Assembly: GCA_903970475.1 (NCBI GenBank)
Contig: CAJCIQ010000142.1
Span: forward strand, 1-64,000
Direction: 5' to 3'
Length of the DNA stretch: 64,000 nucleotides
Source of the DNA: Beijerinckiaceae bacterium
GTDB lineage: Bacteria; Bacteroidota; Bacteroidia; Chitinophagales; Chitinophagaceae
Part shown: piece by piece, positions 51,518-59,596 of the stretch
Position numbering within the stretch: position 1 is the first letter of the stretch
How the letters are laid out: each line of letters begins with the position of its first letter
The notes under the pieces: generated by a model
The model's input: the letters and a program-made list of their open reading frames with translations, nothing else
Databases searched by the model: none
Told to the model about the DNA's origin: nothing
Program-made: the position numbers and the translations under genes

Positions 51518-52038
51518 ATGTTGGTTGTGTTCTTTGTTTCCCATAGCAGTGCCAGGTTGGCCTTGGCTTTGGATCCCTCTGCTTTAAAATATGCCCAGAT
51601 CTGGGCGTAACACAATGTAGCCAGGATGATCCAGGGAAGACAAAGGGCTAGATAACCGTTGTTTTTCCCATCATGCATATAATCCCTTAATTGAAGAGCT
51701 ACACAAATCAAAAACAATCCACAAGTGAGCAGGAAAAACAATTTCGTCCAATAAATCCCATCCTTCTGGGCCTGGATCCGAAGGCGGATCAGGATTTTAC
51801 CATCCTGGGCTATCCAATCTCCATGTATGGCAGGCGCTGTGCCAATGGAACGGTATCCAACTTTAGGAATCAGTACAAAGCCCTTATCGGTAATTTTTCC
51901 GTTTAAAACCTGGTTGGGGAAAAGCAAGGAGTAAGATCCCATTACCGCTGGATTAGCTTGACGCATGAGTCGTTGGCTAACCTCTGAAAGGGGTAACGGG
52001 CTATCTAAGGTCAGTTCTTGATACGGAAACAGTGGCAT
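51514..52038 (-). CDS. membrane protein of unknown function, two transmembrane helices
   Basis: 174 residues from MPLFPYQELTLDSPLPLSEV. The N-terminal 100 residues form a probable beta domain; two membrane helices follow (TKLFFLLTCGLFLICVALQL, NGYLALCLPWIILATLCYAQ). It is translationally coupled to the downstream exported protein. A start eleven codons upstream (52071) is possible. Unknown family. Confidence 0.72.
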   Translation of the reverse strand: MPLFPYQELTLDSPLPLSEVSQRLMRQANPAVMGSYSLLFPNQVLNGKITDKGFVLIPKVGYRSIGTAPAIHGDWIAQDGKILIRLRIQAQKDGIYWTKLFFLLTCGLFLICVALQLRDYMHDGKNNGYLALCLPWIILATLCYAQIWAYFKAEGSKAKANLALLWETKNTTNI

Positions 52039-52081
52039 AATAGCGTTCTGAATAAACACTAATATACTCAAGATTCTGAGA

Positions 52082-53002
52082 CTAACTAGTCCCGTTGGGT
52101 TTTAAATAAATCCAGTTTCTGTCTCCAGAAAGGATGAAATTAAATCGTTTGAGGACATCGGCGCCCAGTATACTCATTTTTTGCCGGCCTATGGCTCCGT
52201 GAAAAAACCCGACCGAGACGTCCTTCAAGACAGCTTTACCCAGCATAAAACTTGGCAAAATGGCCTTTTGTACTTTTAACACATGTCCATAGGAATCTTT
52301 GAGCTCTTTTTCTTCCGTGATATGGAGTTTTGTATCCAGGGAGTGAGTGTTAACAAAGGTGTCATCCAGCAGCAAAGAGCCCGCGTAGCCCGTATGAATC
52401 AGATACCAGTTTGAATACGTGCTGTCCCCTACTACACAGGTTGCTTCGATAAACATATTTGTCCGCTGGACTTTTAAGGCGTGGCGTTCATAACCAATGG
52501 TGTCAGCCAGGTTGGCATTCACGAATAGTAGCCCCTTATTGAAGTCGACTTCCACGGTTTTTCCCTTGAATAGGTCTAATCCAAACTTACCATCCGTTCC
52601 TTTACCTGAGTTGATGTCTTCCCATACCAATAGTTTATCCCAGGCAAGCGTTCCCATCTGCATCGAATTGTTTTGGCTGTACCGGGAGGTATTTCCCTTG
52701 CCGCCCCAGCTTTCTACGCTATCCGCCCCCGAGAAATGCAAGCTGTGTAATCGTTTGGTCGCATCTTCTGTAAGGGTTACGCCTGATTCGGCGGTATGCA
52801 CCATGAGCAATACGGTATCCTCATGATTAATGACGGCGGGAACGGCAAAATTACCGGCAGCCGTCATTGTCAAAGTGACCGAATCGGGTCGAGCGGCCGA
52901 ACTAGACTTGGGGCGATTGGCCGGGCTGGAGCCCTGGGCCCAGGAGGTCAATACGGGACTGATTAGCAGGAGCCATAAAGCAAGTGAACGGTAGGACATC
53001 AT
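52082..53002 (-). CDS. exported retropepsin-like protein lacking both catalytic aspartates
   Basis: 306 residues with a signal peptide ending near WAQG. The sequence has two DTG-like positions as in aspartyl protease-like proteins, but both aspartates are His: HTAESGVTL (69-77, for DTGSSGVTL) and HTGYAGSLLL (203-212). The rest of the fold is normal (FGLDLFKGKTVEVDFNKGLL, KMSILGADVLKRFNFILSGD). It is thus probably a non-proteolytic binding protein. ATG at 53002 or the second ATG at 52999; TATCTTTA lies directly before them. 43 nt from the membrane-protein gene. Confidence 0.82.
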   Translation of the reverse strand: MMSYRSLALWLLLISPVLTSWAQGSSPANRPKSSSAARPDSVTLTMTAAGNFAVPAVINHEDTVLLMVHTAESGVTLTEDATKRLHSLHFSGADSVESWGGKGNTSRYSQNNSMQMGTLAWDKLLVWEDINSGKGTDGKFGLDLFKGKTVEVDFNKGLLFVNANLADTIGYERHALKVQRTNMFIEATCVVGDSTYSNWYLIHTGYAGSLLLDDTFVNTHSLDTKLHITEEKELKDSYGHVLKVQKAILPSFMLGKAVLKDVSVGFFHGAIGRQKMSILGADVLKRFNFILSGDRNWIYLKPNGTS

Positions 53003-53010
53003 TAAAGATA
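53003..53010 (-). promoter_or_regulatory. putative -7 box (TATCTTTA) before the retropepsin-like gene
   Basis: Directly abuts the ATG at 53002 (0 nt) and is 3 nt from the second ATG. If it is used as a promoter, the second ATG would be at about +1. Confidence 0.3.
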
Positions 53011-53015
53011 CTCTT

Positions 53016-54392
53016 TTAACCCTTATACAACACCAAAACAGGGATGATTCTCCTTTCTTTGGTTAGGCTCAATCCCAATGCCTGTAAGGATTCGAATAGA
53101 GAGGAAGGATCCTCCGGACGCCAGCTAAATTGGATATCTAATCTTTCCAGGTTATGCGTCTCGTCTATGGTTGGTTTACCAACACCGTAATCTTCCATAA
53201 CCTGTGCAAAATCTTTCATGGTCATGTTTTTTTGATTGACCTCACCGTGCATGACGGAATAGGTTTTCTTTCCGTCCTGGTTTCGGGGGATGGCATTAAA
53301 CTTATCCTGATCAATAATTTTGAGCACATAGGCGTCCTTTTCCATGGGCACGATCCTGGCCTGCACGTCGAAGCGTTCGGAGAGCCGCTCAAGGAGCGTA
53401 GGCAGCAGATCCTGCGGGTGGGGCACGATGAGGTCCAGGGTGTAACGCGCCTGCGCAGCGGAGCGACCGGTGGCAGGCTTGGCCGTGGCTGTCGGCGCGG
53501 CCACGTCTGTGGGCGCGACCGTGGCTGTGGGCGCGGCTACGGCCGTACTGTCTATCGTCCGAGAGAAGGAATAGCCTCCATTTGCCAACATATAGAGCAG
53601 CCCTAGATTCAGGTTAATACAAGTAATCCTGCGCCCCTTAAACACCGAGTCCATTAACCAGGTAGAACTCATTGATCCTGCACCTTTGATTTCACCTTGT
53701 ATCAAAAACCGGCTTTGTACCGTATCCGCCGCCACGAAAGTTTCATTAATCAGCTTTTCCGGGTCCATGATCCTGTCTTCTTTGGGCGGCAAATGAACAG
53801 CCAAGCCTTGAAGCAGGCTATCTATTACTAAACTCGTGATGGCTTCCGGGTTGGTGGCCGCAATGAATTGTCCATCGGGACCTATGAGGATATCATGAGG
53901 AATGATCTGATAGGGGAACAGGTTTCGGATGGCTCCATTCGTGTCTATGCCAAACCAAAGATTCGACGGTTTTACTTTTAAAAACTGGGCTATCCGGGTA
54001 GGCGTCTCTTCAGATAAAGTGATGATTTGAAGCTGGCCTGGGAAACTATCCTGCAAATGCTGAAGATGGGGCATGGCCTCTATACAAGCTCCACAAAAGG
54101 TTCCCCAAAAGTCCAGCATTACGACCTTACCTTTCAGGTCTTTCAAATGTATGGACCTGACAGGGGCATTCAGGATTAAAGGTACAGAAAGGTCGGTCAA
54201 GGACCCGGTATCGGCGGGGAACACGGGACCGAATAAGGCTGCGAGACGCCCTGACAAGTAAGCAAGGTCCGCTGGCGCAGGCGATGGAATCGCGAGCGGT
54301 ATAGGCACGGGAATCGCGAGAGACGCAGGCGAGGGAATCGCGGTGGCCGCAAAGGCCAGTAATAAGCCAAGTAGTAGGATGTGTTTTTTCAT
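53016..54392 (-). CDS. TlpA-like thioredoxin fused to DUF3738
   Basis: 458 residues. A signal peptide is followed by a Pro/Ser-rich repeat (SPASLAIPVPIPLAIPSPAP). The thioredoxin fold spans about 65-215 with redox motif C100-G-A-C103 (FWGTFCGACIEAMPHL). After a low-complexity linker (AAPTAT repeats) comes a DUF3738-like domain (YTLDLIVPHPQDLLPTLLER, YSVMHGEVNQKNMTMKDFAQ, FSWRPEDPSSLFESLQALGL). It probably controls thiol redox state in the periplasm. It is upstream of the retropepsin-like gene (13 nt) in a minus-strand operon. Confidence 0.85.
   Translation of the reverse strand: MKKHILLLGLLLAFAATAIPSPASLAIPVPIPLAIPSPAPADLAYLSGRLAALFGPVFPADTGSLTDLSVPLILNAPVRSIHLKDLKGKVVMLDFWGTFCGACIEAMPHLQHLQDSFPGQLQIITLSEETPTRIAQFLKVKPSNLWFGIDTNGAIRNLFPYQIIPHDILIGPDGQFIAATNPEAITSLVIDSLLQGLAVHLPPKEDRIMDPEKLINETFVAADTVQSRFLIQGEIKGAGSMSSTWLMDSVFKGRRITCINLNLGLLYMLANGGYSFSRTIDSTAVAAPTATVAPTDVAAPTATAKPATGRSAAQARYTLDLIVPHPQDLLPTLLERLSERFDVQARIVPMEKDAYVLKIIDQDKFNAIPRNQDGKKTYSVMHGEVNQKNMTMKDFAQVMEDYGVGKPTIDETHNLERLDIQFSWRPEDPSSLFESLQALGLSLTKERRIIPVLVLYKG
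53480..53552 (-). repeat. GC-rich low-complexity repeat in the TlpA-DUF3738 linker
   Basis: Repeats encoding VAAPTAT and variants, GC-rich compared with the flanking coding sequence. They lie in the linker between the thioredoxin and DUF3738 domains. Confidence 0.6.
54274..54343 (-). repeat. GC-rich repeat after the TlpA signal peptide
   Basis: Three degenerate copies of a GGGAATCGCGAG-like unit (at about 54285-54296, 54309-54320 and 54332-54343) encode AIPSPA/AIPVPIP-type residues directly after the signal peptide. Confidence 0.55.
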
Positions 54393-54489
54393 ACCATAAA
54401 ACTCTCCAAAGCGAAGCGCAGATGTAGTTAACCCAGGTAAATCAGGGTTAATTAGTGTTAACGGCCGTCAAGCTTGGGGCGGAGGATCG

Positions 54490-54497
54490 TACATTTA
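54490..54497 (+). promoter_or_regulatory. putative -7 box (TACATTTA) of the two-component operon
   Basis: TACATTTA ends 5 nt before the ATG at 54503 of the kinase gene, which implies a nearly leaderless transcript. Confidence 0.35.
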
Positions 54498-54502
54498 AGT
54501 CG

Positions 54503-55942
54503 ATGAAACGTAAGATTTCGCTGATCATTACTTTGATGTGCGTCTGTGTAGTTTGCATAGTCGGATTGCAATTGTTCTGGAACGTCCAGAATTACCAGCA
54601 TACGGTTAAGGCTTTCGATCACGATGTCAATGAGGCCTTGGAAACGGCCGTGTCTCAGGAGCAGGACATTAGAAGGGAGGAAATTACCGGGCAATTCAAA
54701 AAGTGGTTATCGGATACGGCCTTGATCACCATTACCGCCGACCATCTATCCAGAGACAGCTCAACCGTATTTCATTTCAGAGAATCCCATGGGGCTGGGC
54801 GTCCGGTCAGTATGGGTTTTGTGGAGTTCAAGGAGCGATTAAATCATATCACCCCGGAGGCCAGGATGTTTTTCATCAATACCTTTTCGGAACACGTTGT
54901 GAAAAAGGACTTGAAAGCGGGGATCGTGTATTATTATACACAGCTGTTAGGAGATAGTTTAGAAAAAACATATTCCCTTAGTCATACGCAACCTTCCAGA
55001 TTGGATTCGTTGCTCAGGATTGCTCTGAGCCAAAAGGGAATCCATGAAAGCTTTTCGCTCAATCCTAAGCCAGTCAAAGGTGAATTCCTCACCCGGCCAG
55101 TGAAAACCAATCTAAGGGATTTCGGTCCGCAGGCTCCTGTATACGCAGGTTTTACCCATCCCCAAACGTATTATGTCAAAACCATGAAATGGGTGATCCT
55201 TACTTCTCTTCTCTTAATCATCATCAGCATTTGGTGCTTTGTGTATACTGCCCGGATCCTTCTGTCCCAGGAAAAGCTTAACCGGCTCAAAGATGATTTT
55301 ATGCACAACGTTACACACGAACTGGCTACACCTGTAACGTCTATTCAGGTGACAGCGGAGGCACTCCAAACGTTTAGTCATTCGCCTGAAAGACAATCCG
55401 AGTACCTGGATATCATCCGGGGGCAAGCCGGTAAATTGGAGTGTCTGATCGATCAGATACTGGGCGCAGCAGGTGGAAGCACCGCAGGCACTCCGGAGCC
55501 TGTATCTCTGAGTGCCTTGATGAAACAAACGCTCACCGACATCCAACCCTTGATGGATCAAAAGAAGGCAACCCTGGAGTTCAACAACTCAGAAATAATG
55601 GTGAGCGGAGACGCAGCGCGTCTGGGCATTGCATTTAAAAACATCCTGGACAACGCCCTTAAGTATAGCGAGGCCCCTGCACACATCCGCATAGACATCA
55701 CGGTTCAGCCAACAGGTGCAGAAGTGCGCGTAGCCGATAACGGAATGGGAATACCTACGGAGTACAAATCACCTATTTTCGATCGTTTCTTTCGGGTGCC
55801 TCAGGGCAACCGGCACAATGTAAAGGGATATGGCTTGGGTCTGAGCCAGGTGGCTCAAATCGTCAAGGAACATCAGGGGAAGGTGAGCGTCATAGACAAT
55901 GTAGGTCAGGGAAGTGTTTTTATCATACAATTACCACTATGA
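54503..55942 (+). CDS. sensor histidine kinase (EnvZ/BaeS type)
   Basis: 479 residues from MKRKISLIITLMCVCVVCIV. Two membrane helices flank a periplasmic domain of about 200 residues (no known fold), then HisKA (His272 in HNVTHELATPVTSIQ) and HATPase with N box (ILDNALKYS), G1 (VADNGMGIP) and G2 (GYGLGLS). Its stop overlaps the regulator start (ATGA). Divergent from the TlpA-DUF3738/retropepsin-like/membrane-protein operon, which it may control. Confidence 0.92.
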   Translation: MKRKISLIITLMCVCVVCIVGLQLFWNVQNYQHTVKAFDHDVNEALETAVSQEQDIRREEITGQFKKWLSDTALITITADHLSRDSSTVFHFRESHGAGRPVSMGFVEFKERLNHITPEARMFFINTFSEHVVKKDLKAGIVYYYTQLLGDSLEKTYSLSHTQPSRLDSLLRIALSQKGIHESFSLNPKPVKGEFLTRPVKTNLRDFGPQAPVYAGFTHPQTYYVKTMKWVILTSLLLIIISIWCFVYTARILLSQEKLNRLKDDFMHNVTHELATPVTSIQVTAEALQTFSHSPERQSEYLDIIRGQAGKLECLIDQILGAAGGSTAGTPEPVSLSALMKQTLTDIQPLMDQKKATLEFNNSEIMVSGDAARLGIAFKNILDNALKYSEAPAHIRIDITVQPTGAEVRVADNGMGIPTEYKSPIFDRFFRVPQGNRHNVKGYGLGLSQVAQIVKEHQGKVSVIDNVGQGSVFIIQLPL

Positions 55943-56616
55943 GCCATATACTTTTGGTGGAGGATGAGGTAGCCCTGGCCAGGGTGGTTCAGGACAGCCT
56001 GGAACAAACAGGCTACCAGGTGACGCATGCCATAGATGGAACGAAAGCCTATACCCTATTTTGTGGGCAGCCTTTCGATTGCTGCATCATAGATGTGATG
56101 TTACCGCTTACGGATGGTTTTACCCTAAGTACCCAAATCAGGGCCCAGGGGTCGGTTGTACCGATATTGTTTTTAACAGCCAGGTCCAGTACCCAGGATT
56201 TGGTGACGGGCTATCAGAGCGGAGGAAACGATTACCTGCGCAAGCCTTTCAGCCTGGAAGAACTCCAGTGGAGGATCAAAGAATTATTGAACCGGAAAAA
56301 GGACCCGGTAGCGGAAAAAGCGTCTGTTGTGTTGGGAAACACCTGTTTCATTCCCTACAAACAAACCCTTCAGTTGCCGGATGGAAAGGAAATAAAATTA
56401 TCGCATAAGGAAACAGAGCTGCTCAGACTGCTTAGTCAGCATAAAAACAATATCCTGGAGCGAAAGCAGGCGTTGCTGGCGCTTTGGGGAGACGATAGTT
56501 TTTTCCATGGTAGAACAATGGACGTATTTGTCACCAAATTGCGCAAGCATTTAAAAGGTGATCCCTCCGTTGAAATACTCAATATCCGGGGTGTGGGTTA
56601 TAAATTAATTGGGTGA
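55939..56616 (+). CDS. OmpR-family response regulator
   Basis: 225 residues. Receiver (ILLVEDEVALARVVQDSLEQ; phospho-acceptor Asp in CCIIDVMLPLTDG; Lys in YLRKPFSLEE) and winged-helix output (KLSHKETELLRLLSQHKNNI, MDVFVTKLRKHLKGD, ILNIRGVGYKLIG). Partner of the upstream kinase by overlap. Confidence 0.95.
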   Translation: MSHILLVEDEVALARVVQDSLEQTGYQVTHAIDGTKAYTLFCGQPFDCCIIDVMLPLTDGFTLSTQIRAQGSVVPILFLTARSSTQDLVTGYQSGGNDYLRKPFSLEELQWRIKELLNRKKDPVAEKASVVLGNTCFIPYKQTLQLPDGKEIKLSHKETELLRLLSQHKNNILERKQALLALWGDDSFFHGRTMDVFVTKLRKHLKGDPSVEILNIRGVGYKLIG

Positions 56617-56747
56617 CAGCAAAATTATCAAAATGATTTTGATATCTCCTGTGAAGCTATATCAGTAAGGATTAATTTCTTTTAATCCCTTTTTGCACTG
56701 TGGGCAAAACGACTATCTTGGCGACCTAAACTTTAAAATCTACAACT

Positions 56748-57065
56748 ATGAAAAAAGGTTTGCTTTTTTGCGCCCTTATCATGCTCATTTCCGTAGCCTC
56801 CTTTGCGCAGATCCGTATCAGCATCGACGTTATCACCGGCAATCGTCCTCCTGCTCCCCAAGAACTGTCCGCTATGCAAGCTGAAGAAGCAAAACATCCC
56901 AACATTGCCAAATCCATGCACGACATTGAAAAAGCAATGAATGCACTACACAATGCACCAGATGATTTTGGTGGCCACAAAGGTCAGGCCGAAGCTGATC
57001 TCAAGGCTGCTTATATCTCTTTAAGAAAAGCTTTGTACTTCCGACTCTTCGTCGATACACACTAG
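56748..57065 (+). CDS. small exported helical protein, 105 residues
   Basis: Signal peptide (MKKGLLFCALIMLISVASFA) and a mature part of about 85 residues: a short polar N-terminus, then KHPNIAKSMHDIEKAMNALH and NAPDDFGGHKGQAEADLKAA, ending in YISLRKALYFRL. It looks like a conserved small periplasmic protein of Bacteroidota but I cannot name the family. A hairpin terminator follows 35 nt after the stop. Confidence 0.68.
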   Translation: MKKGLLFCALIMLISVASFAQIRISIDVITGNRPPAPQELSAMQAEEAKHPNIAKSMHDIEKAMNALHNAPDDFGGHKGQAEADLKAAYISLRKALYFRLFVDTH

Positions 57066-57096
57066 TCTTTATCGGTTAAGTGAATCATTATACTAA

Positions 57097-57122
57097 AACG
57101 CCCACCTTTCCAGGTGGGTGTT
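57097..57122 (+). terminator. hairpin terminator after the small exported protein
   Basis: A ten-pair stem ACGCCCACCT/AGGTGGGTGT (one G-T pair) with a TTCC loop at 57108-57111, followed by a short TT-rich end. It is weaker in its T tract than the 17.2 kb terminator. Confidence 0.55.
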
Positions 57123-57233
57123 CTGGTTTAGGCATTCTGCATTGTCCCCGGGGCTCCCCATATCCGACGTCCATTACCGAGTTGTTTTCCATTTCCGGGA
57201 TGGCGCGATCAGCAAAGCGGAAAATATTTCATC

Positions 57234-58409
57234 CTAGCGACCCTTGAGGAATGGCTTTCCATTCAAAAGGTTCATTGCATTGACCCCCAAAGAGAAAACC
57301 GCCCTGTTGCCTGTATTCTCCAGTAGGATAACAGCCGTATGGCTGTCCAGATTTCGTAAAAAGATGGTGGCAATACTGGGAGCTCCTCCATTATGGGAAA
57401 CGACCTCTCCGTTGGTTGAATCCATGTCAATCCCCCACCCTAAACCCTGGAAGATGGGCGCATGTTCTAAACAAACGGGTTTCCCATCCGTATAATGTGC
57501 AGGCGTAAACATTTCTTTAGTAAGTGCAGGGCTTAACAGCACACCTGAATACAACGCCTGATCGAAACGGATCATATCGGCAGCAGTACTAACCATTAAC
57601 CCTGGCCCCACAATAGTTTGAAATGGATTATCAGGGTGAAAAACATCTTCATCCTGGGCTGTAAAAGCCCCGGACTGGGGAGGGTTATATCCAATGGCAA
57701 TCTCCTTGGAGGGTCCATTATTGCCACTTCTATTGGGATCATCCACGAAGGAGTCTGTCATATGGGCTGGCGTGCAAATGTGTTGTTTGACGTAAACAGG
57801 GAAAGGCATACTGGAAACTTTCTCTACCAGTAAAGCCAGAAGCCCAATGCCTATGCTGGAATAATTCCAAGCTGTTCCGGATGGAGACACCAAAGATCCG
57901 CTTAGATTAAGGGCGGGTATCAGATCATTAACGGTCAGGGCCATACCTTCTTTGGCATATGCCTGAAATATAGGCATGTCCGGCAGACCCGATGTATGGG
58001 TCAACAGTTGCCATATGGTGATGGCTGGATAGGGAAAATCTGGTATATACTTTTTTAGGGGGTCGTCCAGTTTAATTTTGCCTTGATCCACCAATTGCAA
58101 CGCAGCCAAGGCGGTAAAGACTTTAGACAGAGAGGCCAGGGAGAATTTGGTATGCTCGTCTATCAACGCTTTGGTCTCGACATTGGCATAGCCAGTTTGA
58201 TTCTGATAGATGATTTGTCCGTGATCCACCACCACAAAAATGCCGTTGAAGTGCAAATCAGGATCCTTTAGCGTGGCTTGGAACAGACTGTCCAGGGAAT
58301 GACGTAGGTCTCCGACCTGCGCTGGTCGGGCGATAGACTCCACTTGACTGGCGGGCGGGGTCCCACCCCACATGCCTGCCATTAGAAGTGCATATAGAAA
58401 TAATCTCAT
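57234..58409 (-). CDS. serine hydrolase, beta-lactamase/penicillin-binding fold
   Basis: 391 residues with a signal peptide (MRLFLYALLMAGMWGG). Catalytic SxxK: SLSK in TKFSLASLSKVFTALAAL; second motif Y-S-S in WNYSSIGIGLLALL (usual YSN/YAN changed to YSS); third motif HNGG in VSHNGGAPSIATIF (for KTG/HxG). Class C beta-lactamase-like esterase or D-aminopeptidase family; cleaves amides or esters in the periplasm, with a substrate unknown. It stands alone on the minus strand. Confidence 0.88.
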   Translation of the reverse strand: MRLFLYALLMAGMWGGTPPASQVESIARPAQVGDLRHSLDSLFQATLKDPDLHFNGIFVVVDHGQIIYQNQTGYANVETKALIDEHTKFSLASLSKVFTALAALQLVDQGKIKLDDPLKKYIPDFPYPAITIWQLLTHTSGLPDMPIFQAYAKEGMALTVNDLIPALNLSGSLVSPSGTAWNYSSIGIGLLALLVEKVSSMPFPVYVKQHICTPAHMTDSFVDDPNRSGNNGPSKEIAIGYNPPQSGAFTAQDEDVFHPDNPFQTIVGPGLMVSTAADMIRFDQALYSGVLLSPALTKEMFTPAHYTDGKPVCLEHAPIFQGLGWGIDMDSTNGEVVSHNGGAPSIATIFLRNLDSHTAVILLENTGNRAVFSLGVNAMNLLNGKPFLKGR

Positions 58410-58477
58410 GGTAAGGAGTTTACATCAAACCTAGGAAATATTTCGTACGTATGCAACTCCTACCTATATATTCTTTG

Positions 58478-59482
58478 TTAAACCGCCTGTTTGCAGGTGC
58501 GCTGATAATCAACCGGACTCTTACCAGTCCACTGTTTGAAGGCTCTGGAAAAAGAAGAAAATTCTTCAAATCCCAATAAATAGGAAACCTCCTTTACTGG
58601 ATAAGTTCCCGCACTTAAAAAATGCTGGGCCAGTTGCTTCTTACAGTTCAAAGCCAGTTGCTGATAGCTTCCGCCCTCTTGTTGTAATTTCCTTTGCAAG
58701 CTACGGGCGCTCGTATGCAGGTTGGCAGCCATATCTTCCAAGCTGGGAATACCCAGATAGGCATTACGCATCAAATGGTATTCAATCTTCTGAGAGAAGG
58801 TTTGAGGTTTGGGCCCTTCCTGTTGTAGCTTCTCCAATAACAGCTTTTGCAATTCAAAATTAGCCGAGATCAACGGAAGGTCCTTATAACCCCCATCCAA
58901 TACGATGCAATATTCAGTGCCGTGAACGATATGCTCCGTGCGAAACAGGCGGTAATACTCCTCAACGTGCACCACCTTTTTAAAGGGCATACGAACCAGG
59001 TCCGGTTGAATCTTTTTCCAAACCAATCCGTCCATCTCATGCAAGGTAAATACCATGCACAGGTCAATTACTTGGGAAAAGGCTATTGGGCAACTCTGCT
59101 GTAAAGAAGTATTGGGATAAAAACATAGCTTAATCTTATTCCTGGATCCTACTTCTACTTCCATGGTAAAAAAATCAATCAATGTCCCTACCCGTTCTGC
59201 TGCATGGCGCAGCGCTTCCCCTACCGTACGGCTGGATTGCAAGACCTGCCCTATTATACCCAGGGCTGCCAACTGCATATATTCTCCAAAGTGAAGACCG
59301 AGGTGTTCATCCCCCGATAAGGCTATGGCATTGGCCCAAAGCTGATTTACCTGAATGGCAGGCATAAATACCTCCTGATCCAGTTCTGCCTGTTTGATGC
59401 CCACCAACCGGCATAGGTATCCGGGAGAAATGTCCCTTTCGGCCAGATAGGCCAGCAATGCTCTGACGACTCGGTAATTCAT
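58478..59482 (-). CDS. AraC-family regulator with PF12625 N-domain (second copy)
   Basis: 334 residues from MNYRVVRALLAYLAERDISP. The TTG two codons upstream is rejected as a start because TATATTTG, an exact -7 box, ends 3 nt before this ATG. PF12625 domain (LGLHFGEYMQLAALGIIGQV, VIDLCMVFTLHEMDGLVWKK), C-terminal HTH (LEDMAANLHTSARSLQRKLQ, VKEVSYLLGFEEFSSFSRAF). Paralogue of 41372-42376. Divergent from an alpha/beta hydrolase gene, as in the first copy. Confidence 0.9.
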   Translation of the reverse strand: MNYRVVRALLAYLAERDISPGYLCRLVGIKQAELDQEVFMPAIQVNQLWANAIALSGDEHLGLHFGEYMQLAALGIIGQVLQSSRTVGEALRHAAERVGTLIDFFTMEVEVGSRNKIKLCFYPNTSLQQSCPIAFSQVIDLCMVFTLHEMDGLVWKKIQPDLVRMPFKKVVHVEEYYRLFRTEHIVHGTEYCIVLDGGYKDLPLISANFELQKLLLEKLQQEGPKPQTFSQKIEYHLMRNAYLGIPSLEDMAANLHTSARSLQRKLQQEGGSYQQLALNCKKQLAQHFLSAGTYPVKEVSYLLGFEEFSSFSRAFKQWTGKSPVDYQRTCKQAV

Positions 59483-59485
59483 ATC

Positions 59486-59493
59486 CAAATATA
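59486..59493 (-). promoter_or_regulatory. putative -7 box (TATATTTG) of the AraC gene
   Basis: An exact TAnnTTTG match, 3 nt before the ATG at 59482. It would place the transcription start at or within a base of the start codon. Confidence 0.5.
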
Positions 59494-59596
59494 AGTCGAA
59501 AATCGAATTGGCGCAAAATGATAAATCAATGTCGTATTATACTAACACCTGAACCATGGCTTACACCGAGCTTTGAGGTATCAAAAAACAAACACT

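Noticed and set aside
56627-56643. Palindrome ATCAAAATGATTTTGAT after the OmpR-type gene
   Set aside because: AT-rich and short; neither a terminator nor a clear operator without further copies.
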